NCBI RefSeq assembly: GCF_035621455.1
Contig: NZ_CP141822.1
Location: 186,001-250,000 of the forward strand
DNA: 64,000 nucleotides
Direction of reading: 5' to 3'
Source of the DNA: Vibrio natriegens NBRC 15636 = ATCC 14048 = DSM 759
GTDB taxonomy: Bacteria; Pseudomonadota; Gammaproteobacteria; Enterobacterales; Vibrionaceae
Positions 55,867 through 64,000 of this stretch are shown here, in pieces. The position numbers and the translations under genes are program-made. The notes beneath the pieces are model-generated. The model saw only the letters and a program-made list of their open reading frames with translations. It did not search any database and was not told the DNA's origin. Numbering within the stretch: position 1 is the stretch's first letter; each line of letters starts with the position of its first letter.

Positions 55867-56688
55867 TTATTTTGCGCAGGGAGAGTCAATATTTTCTCGG
55901 TTTTTTGAACGAGCTAAGCAGCTTTTGTTCGACCTTAACTTTCTAGACGCTAGGTGATAAAGAAACACGCTAAACACATGCCTGAAAAAAGCGACGGATA
56001 GAAATTTTTGGCTACAGCGATGACGGTAATGAACAGCTTTAATTTCTGGTAAAAAGTTAAGGTCTTGTCCCGCTCGGTGTGCTCTCAAGCAAAAGTCGAT
56101 GTCTTCACAATACATATAGTAATGTTCATCAAATCCATTGACCCCCCGATAAAGTGAAGCCCTGACGATTAAAAATGCGCCACTCGCCCAGTAATGTTTT
56201 GGTAACTGTTCTGGGGAAGATTTGTCGATTACCGTTGCCCGGTCATTAAATAGATAATTTTTGATAAAGCTTTTAAAGTTCGGGTAACGACGTAAGTTGT
56301 CGTCAAAAAGTGACAAGCGTTTGTCTAAAAAAAGATTTGGTACCGCAAATGGGTACGCTTTCTGTTCTAGCTCTTTCAGGAGCTGCTTTATCATCTGGTT
56401 GCTGATATGAACATCAGGGTTAAGTAAAATAAAGTAGTCCTGATCTTCCATTCCCAATGATTCTGCTTCAAGAAAATTGAGGTTGTTGTTTGTAGAAAAT
56501 CCATGCAGCTTCGTATTGGGGCAGTAGTGAATAGCATGTTTTTTACAGTATTCTCGTAACTTAGGCGTCACTATATTGTCACGACAAATCACGGTAACCT
56601 GTTTTAGCGCCGATAGTCGTCGCAACGATCCCAAACGGATAATAATGTCTTGGTGTTTATGAGATATAACGGAGAAGTAGAATTTCAC
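55867..56688 (-). CDS. GT2-family glycosyltransferase, WbbL-like rhamnosyltransferase
   Basis: 273 residues. Typical blocks: FSTNNNLNF, YFILLNPDVHIS with the DxD-like NPDV, and WASGAFLIVRASLYRGVNGFDE then YCEDIDFCLRAHRAG. These are shared with WbbL and other rhamnosyltransferases. Low-complexity basic C-terminus suggests membrane association. Lies between rmlC and another rhamnosyltransferase-like gene. Confidence 0.86.
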   Translation of the reverse strand: MKFYFSVISHKHQDIIIRLGSLRRLSALKQVTVICRDNIVTPKLREYCKKHAIHYCPNTKLHGFSTNNNLNFLEAESLGMEDQDYFILLNPDVHISNQMIKQLLKELEQKAYPFAVPNLFLDKRLSLFDDNLRRYPNFKSFIKNYLFNDRATVIDKSSPEQLPKHYWASGAFLIVRASLYRGVNGFDEHYYMYCEDIDFCLRAHRAGQDLNFLPEIKAVHYRHRCSQKFLSVAFFRHVFSVFLYHLASRKLRSNKSCLARSKNRENIDSPCAK

Positions 56689-56814
56689 AAATAAGTTGCT
56701 CGACCGAGGGCGTTATCAATATTAGTACTTAATGGTCAAAATCACTGGATAAACAGATGCCATTTACAATTGATAAACATATCAGACAGAAAATGGCGTT
56801 GGAAGAGCGATTGA

Positions 56815-57360
56815 TTAAAACGCAGGAGCGTCTTTGAAATTCAGCCCTGACTCATCTTTTGCAGATAGTTTAGGTGCAACGTCATTAACCAATGGCCAGT
56901 CAATTCCTAGCTCTTGGTCATTCCACTTAACAGAAACTTCTGCTGTTGGATTATAGTAGTCTGTGCACTTATACACGAATTCAGCTTCTTCAGTTGTGAC
57001 GTAGAATCCATGAGCAAAGCCTTCGGGTACCCATAGCTGACGTTTGTTTTCTGCAGAAAGCAAAACGCCAACCCATTGGCCAAATGTGGGAGAGTCTGCG
57101 CGCATATCTACCGCGACATCGTATACTTCACCCTTTGTAACTCGTACCAGTTTGCCTTGAGTATTCTTTGTCTGGTAGTGGAGACCACGTAAAATACCAT
57201 GACTCGATTTGCTGTGATTTTCTTGAACGAATGTTCGCTCACCGCAATGCTCGTTGAAAAGAGAGGTTCTAAAGGTTTCCATAAAGAAACCACGCTCGTC
57301 GCCAAATACTTGAGGCTCAATAATTTTCACATCCGGAATAGACGTTTCAATAAATTTCAT
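56815..57360 (-). CDS. rmlC: dTDP-4-dehydrorhamnose 3,5-epimerase
   Basis: 181 residues from the ATG at 57360 (MKFIETSIPDVK); a TTG at 57366 is less likely. Cupin fold with RGFFMETFR, QENHSKSSHGILRGLHYQ (catalytic His), and WVPEGFAHGFYV. Third step to dTDP-L-rhamnose. About 80 bp after rmlA. Confidence 0.96.
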   Translation of the reverse strand: MKFIETSIPDVKIIEPQVFGDERGFFMETFRTSLFNEHCGERTFVQENHSKSSHGILRGLHYQTKNTQGKLVRVTKGEVYDVAVDMRADSPTFGQWVGVLLSAENKRQLWVPEGFAHGFYVTTEEAEFVYKCTDYYNPTAEVSVKWNDQELGIDWPLVNDVAPKLSAKDESGLNFKDAPAF

Positions 57361-57441
57361 AATCAACCATTGTTATTCTTTAGATAAGTGATGGAGCCGT
57401 ATGGTTTAATCTTATTTCCCATCACGATGAATAGAGAAAAA

Positions 57442-58335
57442 TTAAAACACTTTATTCTCTAGCAAATCGAGTAGGTATTTACCATAGCCAGATTTGACCA
57501 AAGGTTGAGCGATGTCTCTCAATTTAGCTTCGTCGATATACCCCATGCGGTATGCAATTTCTTCTGGGCAACTGATTTTTAAACCTTGTCGCTTCTCGAT
57601 AGCTCGGATAAACAGAGCTGCATCTAATAAGTCGTCGAGTGTACCAGTATCAAGCCAGGCAGTACCGCGACCCATCACTTCAACCTGTAGTGTTCCTGTC
57701 GATAAGTATTGATCAATAACATCAGTGATCTCTAACTCACCACGGGCTGAAGGCTTAACGTTTTTGGCGTATTCAACAACGTTGTTATCAAAGAAATACA
57801 ATCCAGGAACGGCGTAGTTAGATTTTGGCTGCGTTGGCTTTTCTTCTATCGAAATAGCTTTACCATCTGCATCAAACTCTACCACCCCATATGAAGTTGG
57901 GTTGGATACGTGGTAGCCAAATACGGTTGCCCCACTTTGTTGTTGGTTAGCGTTACGTAGAGATATTGCTAAATCATGGCCATAAAACAAGTTATCGCCA
58001 AGAACTAACGCTGCTGGAGCGCCATCTAAAAATTCTTCTGCAAGGATAAAAGCTTGGGCTAATCCATCCGGAGAAGGCTGGACAACATACTCGAATGAAA
58101 TTCCCCAGTCGGAACCGTCACCAAGTAGTCGTTGGAAGCGATGGATTTCTTCTGGTGTAGCGATGATCAAAATTTCAGTGATGCCAGCCATCATAAGATT
58201 AGATACTGGGTAGTAAATCATCGGTTTGTCATAAACAGGCATGAGCTGTTTGCTGACTACTTTAGTCAGTGGGTAGAGGCGTGTACCTGAACCGCCGGCA
58301 AGAATAATACCTTTACGTTTTACTGGGTTTAACAT
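57442..58335 (-). CDS. rmlA: Glucose-1-phosphate thymidylyltransferase
   Basis: 297 residues from the ATG at 58335 ([15 protein letters not shown]), chosen for the AAAGG about ten bases upstream; ATGs at 58353 and beyond have none. Signatures: [44 protein letters not shown] and the [12 protein letters not shown] active-site strand. First step to dTDP-L-rhamnose. Starts the sugar-synthesis part just after the export genes. Confidence 0.96.
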   Translation of the reverse strand: MLNPVKRKGIILAGGSGTRLYPLTKVVSKQLMPVYDKPMIYYPVSNLMMAGITEILIIATPEEIHRFQRLLGDGSDWGISFEYVVQPSPDGLAQAFILAEEFLDGAPAALVLGDNLFYGHDLAISLRNANQQQSGATVFGYHVSNPTSYGVVEFDADGKAISIEEKPTQPKSNYAVPGLYFFDNNVVEYAKNVKPSARGELEITDVIDQYLSTGTLQVEVMGRGTAWLDTGTLDDLLDAALFIRAIEKRQGLKISCPEEIAYRMGYIDEAKLRDIAQPLVKSGYGKYLLDLLENKVF

Positions 58336-58373
58336 GGGATTAGCCTTTAACATCGTTTTATTTTGTATCACGT

Positions 58374-59774
58374 TTACTTGAGTTCTCGGATCGTTGATTG
58401 GACTATGCGGCCAATGGCGAACAGCATCGAGGCCAAAATGGCAAATAAGCTGATGTTGTAAAATACATCTGGGTATTTGCTGTCTTGAGGTAGCGTCGCG
58501 CCTTCGACCACGACCAAGTATTTCAGCTGTCGATATGCCTCAATACGTGACTTTTCTAAAGAAACCTGAGATGAAGTGAAAGCCTGAAGTGCAAGCTCCA
58601 CCTTGATTTTTAAATCTGCGAATTTAGCCATGATTTCACTTACTGGAAGTGATTCATCACCAGATTGTGCTAAACGTTCCCGCTCGTTAGTTAGCTGTGC
58701 ACGCAATGCGTTCAATTCGTTTTGAGTCGCAATTACACGAGGAGCACTGGCACTCATAACGTGTCTTAAACCTTTTAACTCGGCCTCCTTGGCCGAAATC
58801 TGCCCCTCTAGTTGATAGGCAATTTGCTGCATTGCTGCGCCTTCTGCTGTTGGGTCGAGTAGATTATAACGTTGTTGGAATGTCAGTAGCTCTGTTTGTG
58901 CTTTGTTGAGTTTGTTTTCTACCAGTGCGTGTTCACCGCGGATAAAGGTTAATTGTGCCTGAGCAAGCTGGTGTCCGATGGAGTTGATGTACCATTCAGC
59001 TCGATTTACTATTTTGTTTGTTAATTCTTGTGAAAAATCGGGTGTGAAGGATTGGGTGTAGATACTAACAACACCTGATTTATCATCAATTTCAACAGAA
59101 ACATGTTTGAGATAATACTCAAGCAACTTTTCCTGGCTGCCATCTTCTTCAAAACGACTAAACACATCGATGTCTGAGTTAGTGTAATGACTGGTGAGGT
59201 CCACCTCTTTTTCTAAATACTTCAACATATCGTTGGAGTAAATGTAGGTTTTGATTAACTCGGTATCCGATGTGCTGGAACCGGATACACCTAAGCCACT
59301 CAGAATCGCCATAGAGGCATCCATTGTTGCGGTGCTATCAGGTTGCTGAACCGTTACTTTTGCTTGGCTTTCGTAGCGTTCTGTCGCCCAAACTATTTGG
59401 TAAAATGCAAAAAGCAGCGTGGGTAAAACGACTAACGCAAGAAATGGTGATGTTTTGAGTTTTTTCCATACCCCTTGTCCTGATTGCCACCAGTTAGACT
59501 GCAGAGTGTTTCCTTCTGAGCTTACCTCTGGCGTATTCTTATTGCTTGTTGATACAGGCTCGGTTTTTTCTGCTGAGGACTCTGGTTTAACCTGAGGGTG
59601 TGGAGGTACTTGCTGTTTCTGCTTTTTCAGGTTTTGAATTCGCAAACGAATTCTTTTTGCCAAAGCAGGATCGTCAGCCTCAAATTTATCTGCTTGGCTA
59701 TTTAGAAAGTCAAGGTTATTAAATTGCTGTGGTGTAATGCTTTTTCTAAATTGTTGAAATTTTTTTTCAATCAT
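58374..59774 (-). CDS. kpsE: Capsule export inner-membrane/periplasmic protein, KpsE/CtrB-like
   Basis: 466 residues. After a long charged, Pro-rich cytosolic start (1-105), a transmembrane helix (about 110-130, [19 protein letters not shown]) leads into a large periplasmic coiled-coil domain, then a second helix near the C-terminus ([20 protein letters not shown]). This is the PCP-3 architecture of KpsE, CtrB and BexC, which links the ABC transporter to the OPX protein; the [22 protein letters not shown] block is typical. The 100-residue cytosolic extension is longer than in KpsE. Confidence 0.91.
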   Translation of the reverse strand: MIEKKFQQFRKSITPQQFNNLDFLNSQADKFEADDPALAKRIRLRIQNLKKQKQQVPPHPQVKPESSAEKTEPVSTSNKNTPEVSSEGNTLQSNWWQSGQGVWKKLKTSPFLALVVLPTLLFAFYQIVWATERYESQAKVTVQQPDSTATMDASMAILSGLGVSGSSTSDTELIKTYIYSNDMLKYLEKEVDLTSHYTNSDIDVFSRFEEDGSQEKLLEYYLKHVSVEIDDKSGVVSIYTQSFTPDFSQELTNKIVNRAEWYINSIGHQLAQAQLTFIRGEHALVENKLNKAQTELLTFQQRYNLLDPTAEGAAMQQIAYQLEGQISAKEAELKGLRHVMSASAPRVIATQNELNALRAQLTNERERLAQSGDESLPVSEIMAKFADLKIKVELALQAFTSSQVSLEKSRIEAYRQLKYLVVVEGATLPQDSKYPDVFYNISLFAILASMLFAIGRIVQSTIRELK

Positions 59775-59852
59775 GATGCCTAAGAAGCCAAAGTAATGAA
59801 TATGGAGGTCAATGACCCTTGCTTTGCTGTTTTATAACGCTATCTAAGTCGA

Positions 59853-60638
59853 TTATCGACTGATGGCTTGCTTCCAACTGACTTGATAACACGCCAGCCC
59901 AAAAAACACACAGATAATGGTAGCTGAATCAAGATAAAAATAGCTCACGCCAGCATCACCGTAAGCGGGATACGCAGCATACCTTGTTAGCTCGACCGCA
60001 TGTAACAGAGGATTCCAGGTCAGATATGGCCACCACTCTTGTGGCAAGTCTTGCAAGCTGAAAAAGATACCCGAGATGAAAAACATCGGTCTCATGATCA
60101 GTTGTTGTAGTTTGGACACTTCAGGTACATAACAAGCCGCAAGAGATAGCATCATTCCAAGTGAGGTAGCTATCAACCAGACGCGCAATATAATAAATAT
60201 GATTTCTAGTGGGTCATGTATATTTACTTCTATGCGACCAATGAATGCAATGACCGCCAGTAATAAGATAAGGAAGAACTTAGTTAGTAGTTCAAAGCCT
60301 GAAATGGCCAGTACAGAGCTGATGGGTTGTACCTGCCTAAATGCATACAGTGGTTTGTTCTTTTTGATCGAGCGAGAGGTTTTCTCAAGTACACCCAAGA
60401 AAAACTGCACAAGTACAACACCATAAAGAACAAAAAATATCACTGGCATGCCATGGCTCGTTCCACCGCTGAGAGCCCCTCGTATACCCACCATGACTAC
60501 AATCATGATCATTGGGCTAATTAAAGCCCAGCTTAAGCCAAATTTGTCATCGAAAGAACTCTTAATTTCGCGCAAAAATATTGCGAAAATGACGTCCCCC
60601 CAGATCTTAAGAGTGGAGCGTTTTTGTACCTTAGCCAT
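59853..60638 (-). CDS. kpsM: Capsular polysaccharide ABC transporter permease, KpsM-like
   Basis: 261 residues with six predicted membrane helices and the ABC-2 pattern (FAIFLREIKSSFDDKFGLSWALISP at residues 17-41; MRPMFFISGIFFSLQDLPQEW near 185-205). This is the KpsM/CtrC/BexB class. An 8-bp hairpin (60658-60665 with 60678-60685) lies in the gap to the OPX gene. The partner ATPase gene is 21.6 kb downstream. Confidence 0.92.
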   Translation of the reverse strand: MAKVQKRSTLKIWGDVIFAIFLREIKSSFDDKFGLSWALISPMIMIVVMVGIRGALSGGTSHGMPVIFFVLYGVVLVQFFLGVLEKTSRSIKKNKPLYAFRQVQPISSVLAISGFELLTKFFLILLLAVIAFIGRIEVNIHDPLEIIFIILRVWLIATSLGMMLSLAACYVPEVSKLQQLIMRPMFFISGIFFSLQDLPQEWWPYLTWNPLLHAVELTRYAAYPAYGDAGVSYFYLDSATIICVFFGLACYQVSWKQAISR

Positions 60639-60737
60639 GATGTTGACCTAAAGAACGGGTGGATGCTGAATGAATCACATCCACCTTTCGATATTTGTTT
60701 TTGTTAACCCAATTTACGAATAAATGACGCTTATACA

Positions 60738-62477
60738 TCAATTGACCGCAACGTTAGCTGCAATCGCAATTTGATAAATAATTTGCGTGATGTCTTTAAC
60801 TGCCTGCATGGTTTTGGTGTCCACTTTTGGTAGAACCAAGACTTGATCCCCTTTTTCAATAGGATCTTCGCTGTCAAATTCAACCAGACCATTAGCGCGT
60901 ACGATTGCGATGCGTGCATCCTCTGCGCGTTCGGTAAAACCACCAGCCCACGCAATGTAGTCATCAATCGTGGCATCTTTATTGTAGACAACGGCTTGAG
61001 GCATTAATACTTCACCGCCAATTTGTATTAGGTCGGTTTTGTTCGGTATGACGATAACATCCCCTTGTTCGAGAAGGATATTCGCTACATGACCCTTGTC
61101 TGATACTACAACTTTGCCAAGAGGCTCTACTTTTCTGGCACGCTCGGTAAATTGCAAGACCATTTCTGCTTCTTTTGCTCGTATTGTCGCTTCACCATCT
61201 GAAGAGGCTGGAGAAGTAAAAACACTGCGTTCCAGTCGGTCTAGAGATTCCTCGATCATTTGTTTCTGACGCTCAGCAACACTTTGGCGAAGAATGTAAA
61301 TGGAATCTGTATTAGCGAGTACAGGATCGACTGGAATATAATTCAGCAGATCATGTAATTTGGTTCTTTTTTGAACTGCAAAATAAGATGGACCTAAATA
61401 ACTCCCTGATACTTGGATATCCATCACTTGAGCATGAAGGTCATCGTTGAAAATGACTTTGTCGCCATCTTCAAGTTCGAAAGATTGGAAGTCTTTGTAA
61501 GGCATGTATAAAGAAAATGGCCCGCTGTCACGATTACCAATCACACCTACGTGACTGATCTTGGCTAAAGGTCTAGAGAAGTCAATCAGTTTAGAGCCCG
61601 ATGATTTCGCTTCTTTTAATTCGAAGCGGAATGGGTTTCTTACTCCGCCTGAAACGGTGATGGCTGGCTTTTGAGGAGTAACTAAAATGATATCTCCATC
61701 TTTAAAGCTAACATTAGGCAATTGGCCAGTACGGATAAAATCGTACAAGTCTACGTCAGCAATGATACTACTATTGCGCTTAATTTGAATGGAGCGATAG
61801 CTACCGCGTTCAGGGTCGATCCCCCCAGCTCGTTTGAGGAAGTAGAGCAAGCTATCTGAAGCCATTCCCGCGTATTGACCAGGGCGAATCACTGGGCCTG
61901 AAAGAAAAATACTCACTGGAGTCGCGGTCAGTAAGTTTACGTATACACTGACGTTATTAGTGTAGACTTTCTTAATTTGGCTCGCTACATAGCTATTTAC
62001 TTCACTGGCTTTAACATTTTCGACTTTTATTGGGCCAATCTCGGGTACAAAAATATTGCCTTGGTTATCTACCGTGACTACATCTGAGTAACTTACTGCT
62101 CCCCAAAGCCATATATTAATTTTATCACCTGGAGCAACGAGGTAGTTGTCATTCAGACCATCGGTTCGTTCGGTTTCATATCCGCCAGCAAATAAGTTAG
62201 CGCCGTATGGAGGAGGGAGGGCTTCGCCTGATGAGGGTAATAATAGTCTTACATCAGTCTCACCGGGCAATAGTAAGTTATTGCGGTTATTTTTCGTAAA
62301 GCTTCCATTCTCAAGCTCTTCATTGGGCGTTGCTGGAATTACATTCGTTCCCGCTAGAGCTGAAGAAGTTTGGTTTAAAGTGAGGCTACTAAGGTCATTA
62401 GAGTAGACTGATAGAGATACCAAAGAGAGGGTCGCTGTACCTAGCCACTTGTTGAATTCTTTTATCATCATACTCAT
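60738..62477 (-). CDS. kpsD: Polysaccharide export outer-membrane protein (OPX), KpsD/CtrA-like
   Basis: 579 residues, signal peptide at the start (WLGTATLSLVSLSVYSND; ATGs at 62477, 62471 and 62468 are all possible). A polysaccharide export domain (about 95-185, YLVAPGDKINIWLWGAVSYSD) is followed by SLBB-type beta-grasp repeats (SGPVIRPGQYAGMASDSLLY; VSGGVRNPFRFEL; VSGSYLGPSYFAVQ; IGGEVLMPQAVVYN). The end (DITQIIYQIAIAANVAV) is an amphipathic/hydrophobic helix, fitting an OPX protein without a lipid anchor, as in KpsD. Forms the outer-membrane exit with KpsE and KpsMT. Confidence 0.92.
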   Translation of the reverse strand: MSMMIKEFNKWLGTATLSLVSLSVYSNDLSSLTLNQTSSALAGTNVIPATPNEELENGSFTKNNRNNLLLPGETDVRLLLPSSGEALPPPYGANLFAGGYETERTDGLNDNYLVAPGDKINIWLWGAVSYSDVVTVDNQGNIFVPEIGPIKVENVKASEVNSYVASQIKKVYTNNVSVYVNLLTATPVSIFLSGPVIRPGQYAGMASDSLLYFLKRAGGIDPERGSYRSIQIKRNSSIIADVDLYDFIRTGQLPNVSFKDGDIILVTPQKPAITVSGGVRNPFRFELKEAKSSGSKLIDFSRPLAKISHVGVIGNRDSGPFSLYMPYKDFQSFELEDGDKVIFNDDLHAQVMDIQVSGSYLGPSYFAVQKRTKLHDLLNYIPVDPVLANTDSIYILRQSVAERQKQMIEESLDRLERSVFTSPASSDGEATIRAKEAEMVLQFTERARKVEPLGKVVVSDKGHVANILLEQGDVIVIPNKTDLIQIGGEVLMPQAVVYNKDATIDDYIAWAGGFTERAEDARIAIVRANGLVEFDSEDPIEKGDQVLVLPKVDTKTMQAVKDITQIIYQIAIAANVAVN

Positions 62478-62480
62478 TCA

Positions 62481-62873
62481 TTAAAGTTTTAAAAAAGAGG
62501 CATTTTCAACAATGTTTTTTGTTATATACCACTGAGTGTCGTTGTTCTGCTGATTTTTTAGTAAACAAGCGATGTATACAGTTTTTTTCTCTCCTTTCAC
62601 TACATCCATCGTTCTACACCGGTTTCCAAGCGCTGACGTATAAAACTCGCCTAGATAAACGGTTGCGCTAGAGTGTTGTAGATATAAAGATGATGGGTTG
62701 GAGAGAATAAGCCAATATTTTTCAGGAATAAGTTCGCCCTCAACATTTTGTTGGATTGGGTTAACCAACGGTACTTGGGCTGATACCTCTCGTGGTTTAC
62801 TGCTGCAGGCAGAAAGAAATAGAGTGAATAAAACTGCAGTAATAAGCTTGTATGAAGGAAGAATTAATCTCAT
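62481..62873 (-). CDS. Small lipoprotein at the head of the capsule operon
   Basis: 130 residues. Lipoprotein signal LFTLFLSAC with Cys23 and a second Ser pair after it. The mature part contains two Cys in an ALGNRCRTMDV ... VYIAC pattern, like the C-terminal end of 17-kDa surface-antigen domains, and ends hydrophobic. I cannot name the family. It is the first gene after the ops element, whose 3' end is only 5 bp from its ATG, so the usual Shine-Dalgarno site is replaced by ops. The next gene starts 3 bp after its stop. An outer-membrane accessory role in capsule export is inferred. Confidence 0.8.
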   Translation of the reverse strand: MRLILPSYKLITAVLFTLFLSACSSKPREVSAQVPLVNPIQQNVEGELIPEKYWLILSNPSSLYLQHSSATVYLGEFYTSALGNRCRTMDVVKGEKKTVYIACLLKNQQNNDTQWYITKNIVENASFLKL

Positions 62874-62878
62874 TTTGA

Positions 62879-62890
62879 CACGCTACCGCC
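62879..62890 (-). promoter_or_regulatory. ops element (RfaH recruitment site), JUMPstart core
   Basis: The minus strand reads GGCGGTAGCGTG, an exact match to the 12-base ops core that recruits the antiterminator RfaH to paused RNA polymerase in long surface-polysaccharide operons. The preceding bases (GGATAGCGCACAACCGTAG) only loosely follow the rest of the 39-bp JUMPstart sequence. It directs toward the capsule genes. Confidence 0.93.
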
Positions 62891-63364
62891 CTACGGTTGT
62901 GCGCTATCCATAACACGCCGGGCGTCCTAAAGTGTATATATTTCTCAATGAAGCTCGTCGTCTCAGTGGAGAAAATTAATTTCTCCACATGATAATGCTT
63001 CCATGTATTTAAGAACGAGAAAATTACTACAAAACCCGCAGTTTATGCAAGTTTGATATGATTTTAATGTCAAATCGTGAAGGTAGTGTTAATTCTTATC
63101 TAAGTTATTTTCTGCTGTTAACAGCTTTGTATTATTAATGTACTTTTAGTTTGAAATAGTTCGTTTGAATCATTTTATGTGGATGGTTGTCTGATAGTTG
63201 TATTCTCACTGTCAATCAATTGTATATCTGTGCATTTAGTAGCGATACTAGTAGTAAGTGGTTAGGGGTTGGCTTATCACTCTTATCTGCTAGAGTATGA
63301 CGATTATGAGCAGTCTTGCGATTTCTGCTCAGTTCGCTTCAGTTTTAGTCTCAAGGTAAATTTT
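62891..63364. other. Divergent control region between the capsule operon and ugd-like gene
   Basis: About 470 bp, AT-rich. It holds a GC-rich inverted repeat on the capsule side (ACGCC-C-GGCGT, near 62920-62930), a 9-bp-stem hairpin (gtggagaaa/tttctccac, 62966-62988), and a perfect 12-bp palindrome GCTGTTAACAGC at 63114-63125. No gene of plausible size was found in it. Minus-strand promoter boxes for the capsule operon could not be fixed with confidence. Confidence 0.6.
63269..63296 (+). promoter_or_regulatory. Putative promoter of the UDP-sugar dehydrogenase gene
   Basis: TTGGCT (63269-63274), 16 bp, TAGAGT (63291-63296); the implied leader of about 65 nt contains a gagcag/ctgctc hairpin (63308-63330). 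Confidence 0.4.
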
Positions 63365-64000
63365 ATGAAAATTGCAGTTGCAGGAACTGGCTATGTAGGG
63401 CTATCTAATGCAATGTTGTTGGCTCAACATCACGATGTCATCGCTGTCGACATCGTTCCTGAAAAAGTTGAACTTTTAAACAACAGACAGTCGCCTATCG
63501 CAGATATGGAAATTGAAGACTTTCTAGTGAATAAAAGCCTCAATTTTATGGCGACCATGGACAAAGAGTTGGCATACAAAGATGCAGAGTATGTAGTCAT
63601 TGCAACGCCTACTGATTACGACCCAATTAGTAATTATTTTAATACCTCCTCAGTTGAAGCGGTGATTAAAGAGGTGTTATCGATTAATCCAGATGCCGTA
63701 ATGGTCATTAAGTCTACTGTACCGGTCGGCTATACCGCTCGTATCAAGCAAGAGTTGGAGTGTGATAATATCATTTTCTCTCCGGAGTTCCTGCGTGAAG
63801 GTAAGGCGCTTTACGATAACTTGCACCCATCTCGTATTATTGTTGGTGAGCGTAGTGAGCGTGCTAAGGTCTTTGCTCACTTGCTCGTTGAAGGCGCAGT
63901 AAAAGAAGATATCCAAGTCCTGTTTACTGATTCAACAGAAGCAGAGGCAGTTAAGCTGTTTTCAAATACATACTTAGCGATGCGTGTTGCATACTTTAAT
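63365..64000 (+). CDS. ugd: UDP-glucose/GDP-mannose dehydrogenase family, likely UDP-glucose 6-dehydrogenase (3' truncated)
   Basis: 212 codons are visible before the window ends. [21 protein letters not shown] is the N-terminal NAD motif; [20 protein letters not shown] and [24 protein letters not shown], then [19 protein letters not shown] follow in the order of Ugd. AAGG eight bases upstream supports the ATG. It would turn UDP-glucose (from GalU) into UDP-glucuronate for the capsule. Divergent from the capsule operon. Confidence 0.93.
   Translation, partial: MKIAVAGTGYVGLSNAMLLAQHHDVIAVDIVPEKVELLNNRQSPIADMEIEDFLVNKSLNFMATMDKELAYKDAEYVVIATPTDYDPISNYFNTSSVEAVIKEVLSINPDAVMVIKSTVPVGYTARIKQELECDNIIFSPEFLREGKALYDNLHPSRIIVGERSERAKVFAHLLVEGAVKEDIQVLFTDSTEAEAVKLFSNTYLAMRVAYFN

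Noticed and set aside
60658..60685. 8-bp hairpin between the OPX and KpsM genes as a terminator
   Set aside because: No T run follows on the minus strand; probably an RNA-stability or processing hairpin at most.

Overview
The window looks like chromosome 1 of a Vibrio species (Gammaproteobacteria), probably from the V. parahaemolyticus/V. harveyi side of the genus. The evidence is gene order and family resemblance, not a database search. The order yicC, rph, pyrE, lpxN-like, slmA, coaBC, radC, rpmBG, mutM, coaD, a lipid A/core-oligosaccharide block ending in hldD, and then a capsule-type block, is the arrangement known for the vibrio O and K loci. No transposase, IS element, tRNA, rRNA or CRISPR array was seen.

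Layout. (1) 1-2.6 kb: the tail of an unrecognised secreted-looking gene and a YjbH-like outer-membrane gene, separated by a terminator. (2) 2.6-12 kb: housekeeping genes for RNA processing (yicC, rph), pyrimidines (pyrE), lipid A acylation, nucleoid occlusion (slmA), CoA (coaBC, coaD), ribosomal proteins L28/L33 and DNA repair (mutM, radC). (3) 12-25.8 kb: lipid A and inner-core LPS genes: GT4 and GT9 transferases, dgkA-kdkA, a glf/galactofuranose pair, and the lpxM-waaF-waaA-GT2 run, then hldD. No O-antigen ligase (WaaL) is apparent. (4) 25.9-30 kb: a complete yjbEFGH (gfcABCD-like) operon with a terminator between the small first gene and the rest. (5) 30-62.9 kb: a capsule locus read entirely on the minus strand from an exact RfaH-recruiting ops element at 62,879-62,890. 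(6) From 63.3 kb on the plus strand: a UDP-sugar dehydrogenase running off the window.

The capsule locus encodes ABC-type export (OPX protein, KpsM-like permease and KpsE-like PCP at the head, the KpsT-like ATPase about 21.6 kb away at the far end), dTDP-L-rhamnose synthesis (rmlA, C, D, B), several glycosyltransferases, galU, and an unusual set of genes for sulfation. These are three sulfotransferase-like proteins, an SLC13-type anion (probably sulfate) permease, CysD, CysC and CysN for making PAPS, and a DHH phosphoesterase lodged between cysC and cysN that could clear the by-product pAp. No sulfite or PAPS reductase genes accompany them, so the set looks dedicated to sulfate transfer rather than cysteine synthesis. 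The best candidate for an undescribed system here is therefore an RfaH-controlled, rhamnose-containing, sulfated capsular polysaccharide with its own sulfate import and activation module. The structure and the sulfation itself are inferences from gene content.
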